From CAYLMG01 sp964464635 (GTDB lineage Bacteria > Planctomycetota > Phycisphaerae > Sedimentisphaerales > Anaerobacaceae): 13,141 bases of DNA. The stretch covers positions 1 to 13,141 of the forward strand of contig CAYXGT010000077.1 of the NCBI GenBank assembly GCA_964464635.1. The letters run 5' to 3'. A program made the position numbers and the translations under genes. Below are positions 6,813 through 13,141 of the stretch, piece after piece; position 1 is the stretch's first letter, and each line of letters opens with the position of its first letter. The notes under the pieces were generated by a model. That model saw only the letters and a list, made by a program, of their open reading frames with translations. It was not told where the DNA came from and did no database searches.

Positions 6813-8225
6813 ATGCTTAAGAAACGCATAGCAATAATAATCCTGTTTCTGTTGTCCTTGGCGTTATCCGCCACATCTCTGGCGGCTGATCTTAAACCGC
6901 GGATTATTGTGCTGACCGACATAGCACCCAGTAACCACGAACCGGATGACATGGAATCCATGATTCGACTCTTGGTACATGCTGACTTGTTCGAAATCGA
7001 AGGTCTGGTTAACTCCACCGGGTGGAATAATGTCGGCGGTCAGGAACATCCCGAGTTGATTCATGCTGCAATCAGTGCGTACGGAAAAGATCTGCCCAAT
7101 CTTCTGAAACGCTCCGACCAGCAGGGACACCTGGCCGATGAGTCCCGACAACAAATCGGCTACTGGCCAAGTGTGGATTATTTGCGGGCCCGTACCGTCC
7201 TTGGCAGCACAAAGAGGGGCATCCGGTTCATCGGCAAGGACAACAATTCACCCGGCAGCGACCTGATTATCAAAACGGTCGATGAACAAGATGAACGTCC
7301 TATCTGGGTGTGTATCTGGGGAGGTGGTAACACGCTGGCCCAGGTCATCTGGCGTGTACAGAAGGAGCGAACCCCGGAACAACTCAGTGAGTTTCTGCAT
7401 AAGATCCGCGTCTATACGATCACGGATCAGGACCGGGGAATGGGCAGAGCTCCTTATGAGGACAGCTCTCATTTTTGGATGCGCAAGGAATTCAAAAACG
7501 ACCTTTTTTTTATCTGGGATGAATCCGCATGGCTGTTTCAGAACGGCACCGGAAAGGCCAACTGGGATAAATATGCCGCACAAATTCAAAACCATGGCAA
7601 TCTTGGCACGTTGTATCCCAAATACAAGTGGGGCGTGGAGGGGGATACTCCATCTTTTCTATACGTCTGGCCTAATGGACTCAACGAACCTGAGTACCCG
7701 GGTTATGGTGGATGGGGTGGTTTTTTTGTCTGGGCAATAAGCCCCGACAAACAGACCTATGCCTATACAAACCATCAGGGATCGTCGGCCAGTGCTATTT
7801 CCAGAAAGTATGAAACTCGTTTCTATCCGGCGACATTCAATAACTTTGCCGCTCGGATGGCCTGGGCTAAGGATGGTGGCGGCAATCGAAATCCGGTTGT
7901 TGTCGTCAACAGTGACAACAGTCTTGCCAGTATCAAGGTTACCCCTATTCAAGGCACTTCCGTTACAATCGATGCTTCGGCATCCCATGATCCCGATGGT
8001 GACAAACTGACGTTTTCATGGTGGGTCTTGACCGAAGCGGGCACCTATACACAGGATATCACGATTTCAGGCAGCGACTCAAGCCGTGCCATCGTACAGG
8101 TCCCTTCCGATTCTGCGGGAAAGAGCTTCCATGTTATCTGCGAGGTGACGGATAGCGGAACACCGGCCCTTACGGCTTATCGCAGGATTATTTTTGAGCC
8201 GACCGACACGGCCCCGAAAAACTGA
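6813..8225 (+). CDS. Sde182/DUF1593 family secreted protein (nucleoside-hydrolase-like fold)
   Basis: ATG 6813 follows GAAGGA at 6798-6803. Residues 1-24 are a signal peptide, cleaved about SLA/AD. The N-terminal domain carries RIIVLTDIAPSNHEPDDMESM (Asp36, Asp45, Asp46), an acidic cluster like the Ca-binding site of nucleoside hydrolases, and the DUF1593 features GLVNSTGWNN and WVCIWGGGNTLAQ. The C-terminal part, from about residue 358, holds NRNPVVVVN and SASHDPDGDKLTFSWWVLTEAGTY, the Ig-like Sde182 C-terminal domain. These proteins are often annotated as cellulose-binding after the Saccharophagus protein and occur in polysaccharide-degradation loci. The reaction is not established; hydrolysis of a glycoside or ribosyl-like bond is inferred from the fold. 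Length is normal for the family. It has no Arg/Gly insert, unlike its neighbours. Confidence 0.85.
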   Translation: MLKKRIAIIILFLLSLALSATSLAADLKPRIIVLTDIAPSNHEPDDMESMIRLLVHADLFEIEGLVNSTGWNNVGGQEHPELIHAAISAYGKDLPNLLKRSDQQGHLADESRQQIGYWPSVDYLRARTVLGSTKRGIRFIGKDNNSPGSDLIIKTVDEQDERPIWVCIWGGGNTLAQVIWRVQKERTPEQLSEFLHKIRVYTITDQDRGMGRAPYEDSSHFWMRKEFKNDLFFIWDESAWLFQNGTGKANWDKYAAQIQNHGNLGTLYPKYKWGVEGDTPSFLYVWPNGLNEPEYPGYGGWGGFFVWAISPDKQTYAYTNHQGSSASAISRKYETRFYPATFNNFAARMAWAKDGGGNRNPVVVVNSDNSLASIKVTPIQGTSVTIDASASHDPDGDKLTFSWWVLTEAGTYTQDITISGSDSSRAIVQVPSDSAGKSFHVICEVTDSGTPALTAYRRIIFEPTDTAPKN

Positions 8226-8290
8226 GCAAAATCAAATTAGAGAAAATCTGATAGGATATGAAACATTTGTTGCAGAAAGGATGCTCGTAG

Positions 8291-8407
8291 ATGAAACGTA
8301 AGAGCAGTGACTGTTTTAAATGGAAGGTAACTGAACGAAACGATGACCGGCTGCAATCGGTTCCTATGTTAATGAAGCTGAGTCGCTATGAAATCGCAAT
8401 GAGTTGA
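8291..8407 (+). CDS. Possible 38-residue ORF or gene-tail remnant
   Basis: ATG 8291 opens a 38-codon frame ending at 8407, in the 208-base gap before the TIM-barrel gene. A purine-rich GAAAGGA lies about 10 bases upstream. Its middle, DCFKWKVTE, resembles the last residues of the upstream GH43 beta-trefoil (AEFKWKTVE). It may be a scrap of a trefoil-domain gene end rather than a true small gene. Nothing else in this gap was recognised. Confidence 0.2.
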   Translation: MKRKSSDCFKWKVTERNDDRLQSVPMLMKLSRYEIAMS

Positions 8408-8422
8408 AATCTTTTAACGTGA

Positions 8423-8428
8423 AAGGTG
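8423..8428 (+). promoter_or_regulatory. Ribosome binding site deciding the GTG 8434 start
   Basis: AGGTGA ends five bases before GTG 8434. It favours that start over the in-frame TTG 8404, because the GTG yields an immediate Lys-rich signal peptide (MKKNMQMLAVLLVFG). Confidence 0.5.
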
Positions 8429-8433
8429 ATATC

Positions 8434-10440
8434 GTGAAAAAAAACATGCAAATGTTGGCAGTTCTGCTGGTATTCGGAACGTTGACTGAATGTTCTGCTG
8501 CTCAGTCCCGGAATCATTACAAAAGCTTCACCGTTTCCACCTATGCGATTCAAAGTACCGTGCAGGGCCTCATGAACGGTAATCCCGACCCCGCCAAGTC
8601 CTGGGCAGCACTCACTCGCAATTTGAAGATCGACAAGATCTATCTCGAAGTGATGCGCAACCACACGCTCGTCGATGAAGCCGGCTTGGACAAACTCAAA
8701 AAGTTCTTCGAAGACCAGGGCGTGCAGGTCTGCGGCGGCCTGGCCTATAGTATTAACGAAGCCTATGGCTACCAGGGCTTTGATTATGCCGACCCGGAAA
8801 ACCGCGAATTCGCACGGAAAGCCGTGGAAATGGCCGCCCGCCATTTCGATGAAATCCTGCTCGACGATTACTTTTTCTTCAACCGCAAGACAGACTACGA
8901 CATCAAGGCCAAGGGAAATAAATCCTGGACACAATACCGCCTTGAGACCATGCGCGAAGTCACGGAGAACCTCATCGTCAAAGCCGCCAAGGCCGTCAAC
9001 CCTAATTGCAAAGTCATCATAAAGATGGCCAACTGGTACGATCAATACGCCGGCATGGGCAATGATACTGAAATAGTCCCGCTCCTCGTCGACGGCATGT
9101 TCGCCGGCACGGAATCCCGTCTTTGGGTCGGACAGGAACAGCACCTCCAGCCGTACCTCAGCTACGATATCATGCGTTTCATGGACAACCTCAAGCCCGG
9201 CGTGAACAAAGGCGGCTGGGTTGACCAGGGCGGCGCCAACCCGATTGATCGATACTCCGAGCAACTCCTGAATACCGTCTTTGCCCGCTGTCCCGAGATG
9301 TGCTGCTTCCACTACGGGGGCATGCTCATGCGTATCTGGCCCAATGCCATCAGCAGCCGCACCTGGGCTGACCTGCCCACCAGCCTTAACCTCGCTGACC
9401 TTCAGGAGACCTTTGGCACCAATGATGGCAATCTCACCTTCGCCGATGTCGCTGCCTACACCCTCGGCCAGGTCGACAAGGTGCTGGTCAACGTCGGCAG
9501 GCCCGTCGGTATAAAGACCTACACCCCTTATCACGCCACGGGCGAGGAGTTCCTCCACGATTATATGGGCATGATTGGTCTGCCCATGGATATTTTCCCG
9601 CATTTCCCCTCTGATGCTAATATGGTTCTTCTCACAGAGCAGGCCAAATCCGATCCCGACATCATTCACAAAATCAAGACTCAGCTCGAAGCCGGCAAAT
9701 CCGTCTGCGTCACATCCGGCTTTGTGCGCGCCATGAAAGGCAAGGGTATTGAGGACATCTGCGAGCTCGAAACCACAGGCGTCACCGTTCCGGTGCGGCG
9801 TTTTACCTTCGCCGGTGCACCTTTCCGAGGCGGTCGCGGCTTTGTAAGGCGTGATGGCGAGCCTGATCCCTTCGAAGCCCCGCGCGACATCCTCATTCCC
9901 GAAATCAAGTATTTCAATATCCTGACTCATGACGCGTGGGGCGATGCCCTGGGCATCTCCCCCGGCGGTACGACCTACCCCGTCGTCCTGTCATGCGATT
10001 ACTCCAAGGGTAAGTTTTACGTCCTGACCATCCCCAACGACCCCGCCGACCTCTACGCCTTACCGGAGACGGTTCTGTCGGTCATCCGTGCTGCCTTAGG
10101 CTCTGCCGAGCCCATCCGTATCGACAGTGCCCCCGCGCAGGTCGCCCTGTTCCGTTACGACAACAACACGTTTATCGTGCAGAACTACCTGCCCACGTCA
10201 GCGGAGGTTACGGTCTCCGTCGCAGGCACCGCGGCGCAAATTCACGACTTGCTTACCGGCCAGGACATCTCACCCGCACCGACAGCCGGTCGCGGTTTTG
10301 GCCGGCGTGGCCGAGGATTTGGCGGTCGTAGGCCGGCCGGCTCGCAGCCGCGTACATCTTTCACATTTACCGTGCTGCCGCACTCGTATATGGCCTTCGC
10401 TGTCAAACAAGAAATTCCGAGTGAACAGGCGACACAATAG
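8434..10440 (+). CDS. Secreted TIM-barrel protein, putative uncharacterised glycoside hydrolase (GH42-like layout)
   Basis: I recognise no named family. With start GTG 8434 the protein has 668 residues and a signal peptide to about residue 23 (CSA/AQ). Residues about 30-310 read like a (beta/alpha)8 barrel: IDKIYLEVMR, GVQVCGGLAYS, EILLDDYFFFN (Asp144, Asp145), CKVIIKMANWYD, DGMFAGTESR (Glu227) and CCFHYGG. The acidic residues at strand ends suggest a glycosidase active site, but the catalytic pair is not proven. Residues about 345-450 look like a class I GATase-like alpha/beta domain (VLLTEQAKSDPDIIHKIKTQLEAGKSVCVTSG), as in the trimerisation domain of GH42 beta-galactosidases. The C-terminus is a beta-sandwich ending FTVLPHSYMAF. 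Two Arg/Gly tracts interrupt it (466-474 and about 619-636). It sits 25 bases before the next GH43, so the two are probably co-transcribed. Confidence 0.75.
   Translation: MKKNMQMLAVLLVFGTLTECSAAQSRNHYKSFTVSTYAIQSTVQGLMNGNPDPAKSWAALTRNLKIDKIYLEVMRNHTLVDEAGLDKLKKFFEDQGVQVCGGLAYSINEAYGYQGFDYADPENREFARKAVEMAARHFDEILLDDYFFFNRKTDYDIKAKGNKSWTQYRLETMREVTENLIVKAAKAVNPNCKVIIKMANWYDQYAGMGNDTEIVPLLVDGMFAGTESRLWVGQEQHLQPYLSYDIMRFMDNLKPGVNKGGWVDQGGANPIDRYSEQLLNTVFARCPEMCCFHYGGMLMRIWPNAISSRTWADLPTSLNLADLQETFGTNDGNLTFADVAAYTLGQVDKVLVNVGRPVGIKTYTPYHATGEEFLHDYMGMIGLPMDIFPHFPSDANMVLLTEQAKSDPDIIHKIKTQLEAGKSVCVTSGFVRAMKGKGIEDICELETTGVTVPVRRFTFAGAPFRGGRGFVRRDGEPDPFEAPRDILIPEIKYFNILTHDAWGDALGISPGGTTYPVVLSCDYSKGKFYVLTIPNDPADLYALPETVLSVIRAALGSAEPIRIDSAPAQVALFRYDNNTFIVQNYLPTSAEVTVSVAGTAAQIHDLLTGQDISPAPTAGRGFGRRGRGFGGRRPAGSQPRTSFTFTVLPHSYMAFAVKQEIPSEQATQ
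9826..9852 (+). other. RG-rich tract 4: insert in TIM-barrel protein, middle region
   Basis: Residues 465-473 read RGGRGFVRR, followed by DGEPDPF, between the GATase-like part and the strand ILIPEIKYFNILTHDAW. It is shorter and less pure than the others, but carries the same RGGRGF core. Confidence 0.6.
10288..10341 (+). other. RG-rich tract 5: insert in C-terminal beta-sandwich of TIM-barrel protein
   Basis: Residues about 619-636 read GRGFGRRGRGFGGRR plus PAG, between the strand HDLLTGQDIS and the final strand TSFTFTVLPHSYMAF. In comparable domains these two strands are joined by a short turn. The core RGFG occurs twice, making this the most regular tract in the window. Confidence 0.8.
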
Positions 10441-10454
10441 AACTTTTCTTTTAT

Positions 10455-10460
10455 AAGGAG
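10455..10460 (+). promoter_or_regulatory. Ribosome binding site of second GH43 gene
   Basis: AAGGAG ends five bases before ATG 10466, inside the 25-base gap after the preceding stop. There is little room for a separate promoter or terminator, which supports co-transcription of the two genes. Confidence 0.6.
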
Positions 10461-10465
10461 TTACC

Positions 10466-12034
10466 ATGAAACGCATAATCCTCGCTACTCTGCTTGTGCT
10501 AACCGCTCTGGCCGCCTCGTCCGCCGGCGCGGCGGAACCGGAGATCGGCAAAACCGCGCGCTACTGCAACCCTCTGCCGATGGTCACTGCGCCAGGCGGA
10601 AATGCGGCTGGGGATGTTACGGTCATCCGCGAGAAGGGCAAATACTACATGTACTGCACCGGCGGGGGCGCATGGATATCGGACGACTTACTCAACTGGT
10701 CATTCCAGTACGTCGCCAATGTCCCTGTCGCACCGCATGTCGTCAAATACAACGGCAGCTTCTACATGTGCGGCAACGATGGTCCGCTTTACAAAGCTGA
10801 CAATCCGCTGGGGCCCTTTGCCGAGATCGGAGAATGGAAGAACACGCCCGACATCGGCGGGGGATGGAACGGCCCCTTCGACATGGACATTTTCATCGAT
10901 GACGACAATAAGCCGTATCTCTATTTCCCGGGCAGGGGGATTAGCGGTATCTTCGTTGCGCCACTTGACCCTGACGACCTTACCAAATTCGCCGGCCCGG
11001 CCAGGCATCTTTTCACGTTCAACAGAGACCACGTCTGGGAACGTTACGGCGAGATGAACGAGTACACAGATGTTGCGTGGATAGAAGGCCCCTGGCTGCA
11101 AAAATACAACGGTACCTACTATCTGCAATACTCCGCCTCCGGAACCCAGTGGAAAACCTATGCCTCGGGATACTATACCGCAAAATCGCCGCTGGGCCCG
11201 TTTACCTATGCTCCCAACAACCCGTTGCTCCGCAGGACCGATGGACTTGTTACCGGTGCCGCGCATGGCAGCATCGTTGAAGGACCCGACAAGAATCTCT
11301 GGCAGTTCTACACCATTGTTCTCTCGAACCCGCCTGGGGGACGGCGCATTGGAATGGATCGTATCACCTTCGACAAAGACGGTAATATGGCAGTGAAGGT
11401 CACTGATACACCGCAATGGGCTCCAAATACGGTCAATGATCCCACCAAAGGTGATAGCGGGTCGATCCCGCTGACCATCAACAAGATCCGCGCGATGAAC
11501 GCGCTTTCGCGATTTTCCTCGGAACAGCCAGGGCACTACGCAGCTTATGCGGTGGACAATTCCAGCGGCACCTGGTGGGAGCCCGCCGTGGAAGATACAC
11601 AGCCGACTCTGACGATCGAGCTTTCCCCCGCGACACGCTTTGATAAGGTGCAATTGTTCACGATTGACTCCGTACGCCTGATGTTCAACCGCGGACGCGG
11701 CTTTGGTTTTGGCGGCCGGCGCGGCCTTACGCCGACCGCAGAGAGCGTACCCGCAACAGCCACAACTACAGAACTGCCTGTGACCAACGCGTATCAATAC
11801 AAAATCGAAGTGTCTTTGGATGGTCAAACGTACACAATGGCCCTTGACCAAAAAAAGAACGACCTCTCGCGAGATACGATTTTTGAGGAAATACCCCCGG
11901 TGAAGTGCCGCTTTGTTCGCCTGACCATGACGAACTGGCCACGGGGCAGGCCACTGGGGATTATCGAGTTCACCATTTTTGGAAAACCCGCGGAATCTTT
12001 GCCCTCCGCGGAGCCGATTCCAGGTATACGCTAA
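10466..12034 (+). CDS. GH43 family glycosidase with C-terminal F5/8-type (CBM32-like) domain, secreted
   Basis: Residues 1-23 are a signal peptide (AGA/AEPEI). Residues about 33-325 form a GH43 propeller with base Asp50 (AAGDVTVI), pKa-tuning Asp139 or Asp141 (PFDMDIFIDDD) and acid Glu207 (WIEGPWLQKYNGTYYLQYS). All expected acids are present, so activity on arabinosides or xylosides (possibly galactosides) is likely. Residues about 340-508 are a discoidin-like sandwich (NALSRFSSEQPGHYAAYAVDNSSGTWWEP, YKIEVSLDGQTY, RFVRLTMTNWP, IIEFTIFG), probably binding glycan. This domain is split at about 409-440 by an Arg/Gly/Phe tract and a Thr/Ala/Pro-rich stretch, between strands KVQLFTIDSV and AYQYKIEVS. 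No trefoil is attached, unlike the first GH43. The enzyme family is firm; the sugar specificity is not. Confidence 0.87.
   Translation: MKRIILATLLVLTALAASSAGAAEPEIGKTARYCNPLPMVTAPGGNAAGDVTVIREKGKYYMYCTGGGAWISDDLLNWSFQYVANVPVAPHVVKYNGSFYMCGNDGPLYKADNPLGPFAEIGEWKNTPDIGGGWNGPFDMDIFIDDDNKPYLYFPGRGISGIFVAPLDPDDLTKFAGPARHLFTFNRDHVWERYGEMNEYTDVAWIEGPWLQKYNGTYYLQYSASGTQWKTYASGYYTAKSPLGPFTYAPNNPLLRRTDGLVTGAAHGSIVEGPDKNLWQFYTIVLSNPPGGRRIGMDRITFDKDGNMAVKVTDTPQWAPNTVNDPTKGDSGSIPLTINKIRAMNALSRFSSEQPGHYAAYAVDNSSGTWWEPAVEDTQPTLTIELSPATRFDKVQLFTIDSVRLMFNRGRGFGFGGRRGLTPTAESVPATATTTELPVTNAYQYKIEVSLDGQTYTMALDQKKNDLSRDTIFEEIPPVKCRFVRLTMTNWPRGRPLGIIEFTIFGKPAESLPSAEPIPGIR
11690..11725 (+). other. RG-rich tract 6: insert in F5/8-type domain of GH43
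   Basis: Residues 409-420 read RGRGFGFGGRRG and are followed by about 20 Thr, Pro, Ala, Glu and Val residues. The tract interrupts the discoidin-like fold at a loop position. RGRGFG and FGGRR are exactly shared with tract 5 in the neighbouring gene, but the codons differ. Confidence 0.8.
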
Positions 12035-12064
12035 TTGAGGATAAACAATTATGCACTACAGATA

Positions 12065-12097
12065 CCGCACTCGTATATGGCCTTTTCCGTCAAATAA
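12065..12097 (+). pseudogene. Orphan 3' end of a paralogue of the TIM-barrel gene
   Basis: Codons 12065-12097 read PHSYMAFSVK and stop. The 20 bases ccgcactcgtatatggcctt are identical to 10378-10397, the end of the upstream TIM-barrel gene (PHSYMAFAVK there). Nothing upstream of it matches, so this is only the last 10 codons of a lost or displaced paralogue. It lies in frame with the stop of the preceding GH43 gene. It occupies most of the recognisable content of the 114-base gap. Confidence 0.65.
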
Positions 12098-12136
12098 GTC
12101 TCCGTGTTCTTTAATACTATAAACTAACATTTACAT

Positions 12137-12141
12137 AAGGA
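12137..12141 (+). promoter_or_regulatory. Ribosome binding site supporting GH3 start at 12149
   Basis: AAGGA seven bases before ATG 12149 supports that start, even though it places about 55 residues ahead of the hydrophobic export segment. Confidence 0.5.
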
Positions 12142-12148
12142 TTAACCA

Positions 12149-13141
12149 ATGAAAAAATCAAATCTTATAAATGCCATCGTAGAGTTCCTGACAGAGCAAG
12201 TAATCATTCCATTCACAAATCTGACTTTTTACCAGACAGACACCCCCTTTATTCTTCGCGAATCTGAATTCCCATTTCGGGGACCGGCTCGCAGTAAATT
12301 GCCATTAACCGGAAGTATTTCCGTGGCACTGGCAGTTCTGCTCATAGTGTCCGTCGTGAGTCTATGGTTTTGGGTTCCAGTTGCCTTTGCGGTCGAGGAG
12401 AGCTGCGATTCTTGTGGTCAACAGGTGAGTATTACCGGGGATTTTACCCACCGCAAGGATGATGCGTCAGTCGCAATCCAGGATGCCACCGGCGATACGG
12501 CGGCGTTTCGCGAAGAAATCAATGGAAAGGATTTTACCGTCAGCATCTCGAATTTGCCGGAAGGCAAATATACTATCCTTGTCGGTGAAGTGGAAACGCT
12601 GTTGAGCAATCCGGGGGAAAGATTGTTCGAGGTGACTTCGGGCGATGTGGCATTGGCCACAAACTTCGACATAGTCGCAACCGCCGGCGGCAGGAGAAAG
12701 GTCTGCTATATTACCGGCGTGGTCGAGCATGAAGATGACTCGCTCCGCGGTCCACTGAAAGTTGCTTTTATGGCGGTCAAGAACAACGCTAAATTCAACA
12801 CATTCGAGGTGAAGGATGCCTCGGGCGAATCGGTTGTCGCTTTCAATGCTTCGGATCTTGCGGAACCTTTTTCAGCCGCGGCGACCCGCATACCGGAAAT
12901 CAACGAGCCGCCAATCTGGCGTGATCCGGCACAACCGTTGCAGAAGCGTGCGGATGATCTGATTCGTCGCATGTCGCTGGAGGAGAAAGTTGCTCAATTA
13001 CAGAATGACGCCCCCGCCATTGCCCGGCTTGGTCTTCCTGCGTATAACTATTGGAATGAAGCCCTGCATGGCGTTGCAAACAACAATATCGCCACGGTTT
13101 TCCCGGAGCCAGTCGGAATGGCCTCTACGTGGAATCCGGGT
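12149..13141 (+). CDS. Malectin-GH3 beta-xylosidase/glucosidase, 5' part (runs off window)
   Basis: The frame has no stop before the right edge (331 codons visible). After an odd 55-residue polar/mixed leader, a hydrophobic segment (residues about 56-81, SVALAVLLIVSVVSLWFWV, ending AFA) acts as signal or anchor. Residues about 92-235 match a malectin-like carbohydrate-binding domain (DFTVSISNLPEGKYTILVGEVE, ATNFDIVATAGGRRK, KNNAKFNTFEV). Residues from about 255 begin a GH3 catalytic domain: RADDLIRRMSLEEKVAQL, then LPAYNYWNEALHGVA and TVFPEPVGMASTWNPG. The YxYWNEALHGVA form is typical of beta-xylosidase-type GH3 proteins. The nucleophile Asp lies beyond the window. The enzyme would release xylose or glucose from oligosaccharide ends, fitting the rest of the cluster. 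No Arg/Gly tract is seen in the visible part. Confidence 0.85.
   Translation, partial: MKKSNLINAIVEFLTEQVIIPFTNLTFYQTDTPFILRESEFPFRGPARSKLPLTGSISVALAVLLIVSVVSLWFWVPVAFAVEESCDSCGQQVSITGDFTHRKDDASVAIQDATGDTAAFREEINGKDFTVSISNLPEGKYTILVGEVETLLSNPGERLFEVTSGDVALATNFDIVATAGGRRKVCYITGVVEHEDDSLRGPLKVAFMAVKNNAKFNTFEVKDASGESVVAFNASDLAEPFSAAATRIPEINEPPIWRDPAQPLQKRADDLIRRMSLEEKVAQLQNDAPAIARLGLPAYNYWNEALHGVANNNIATVFPEPVGMASTWNPG

Noticed and set aside
8226..8290. Possible terminator after the Sde182-like gene
   Set aside because: No stem followed by a T-run could be found; the stretch is merely AT-rich.
8386..9930. Long minus-strand open frame (514 codons) opposite the TIM-barrel gene
   Set aside because: It lies antisense to a gene with signal peptide, ribosome site and domain structure. 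Its translation shows no recognisable motif and it follows from the GC-rich codon bias of the + gene.
147..11725. RG-rich tracts considered as CRISPR repeats or tandem DNA repeats
   Set aside because: Copies differ in length and codons, are kilobases apart within coding regions, and have no spacer structure. The likeness is at protein level.
10700..11851. Minus-strand open frame (383 codons) opposite the second GH43
   Set aside because: Antisense to a GH43 with all catalytic residues; no family features in its own translation.

Overview
The window looks like part of a polysaccharide-degradation locus from a Gram-negative-type bacterium that secretes many carbohydrate-active enzymes. Every credible gene is on the + strand. 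The gene set is a tandem CE1 esterase, a GH95 fucosidase, two GH43 enzymes, an Sde182/DUF1593 protein, a GH42-like TIM-barrel protein and a malectin-GH3 enzyme. Together with lipoprotein signals and a fascin-like beta-trefoil tail, and with no SusC/SusD pair in view, this suggests a PVC-superphylum organism, perhaps Planctomycetota (Phycisphaerae) or Verrucomicrobiota. That placement is inference; no marker gene fixes it.

Layout: (1) 3-1157 is the 3' part of a two-domain CE1 esterase whose end is frameshifted and fused to a scrap of GH3 C-terminal domain. (2) About 1009-1801 is a graveyard of joined gene fragments: CE1 end, GH3 end, FtsY start, a lipoprotein/GH97-like start, and another CE1-like end. 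(3) 1871-4507 encodes a GH95 alpha-L-fucosidase. (4) 4648-6759 encodes a GH43 lipoprotein with a beta-sandwich and a beta-trefoil. (5) 6813-8225 encodes an Sde182/DUF1593 protein. (6) 8434-10440 encodes a large secreted protein of no named family that looks like a glycoside hydrolase. (7) 10466-12034, only 25 bases downstream, encodes a GH43 with an F5/8-type (CBM32-like) domain. (8) 12065-12097 repeats the 3' end of gene 6 as an orphan fragment. (9) 12149 to the window edge is the start of a malectin-GH3 (beta-xylosidase type) gene.

The enzymes fit together as exo-acting and debranching steps on a plant or algal hemicellulose. The esterase removes acyl groups, GH95 removes fucose (or L-galactose), the GH43s remove arabinose or xylose, and GH3 trims xylosides or glucosides. 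All complete genes have export signals. No transporter, regulator or sulfatase is visible.

The most unusual signal is a short Arg/Gly/Phe-rich tract (RGFGRGG, GRGFGRRGRGFGGRR, RGRGFGFGGRRG and similar). It recurs six times in five otherwise unrelated proteins. In most of them it sits in what looks like a loop or linker inside or between recognisable domains. The copies share protein-level character but use different codons, so they are not recent DNA copies. This looks like a locus-wide insertion module of unknown function.
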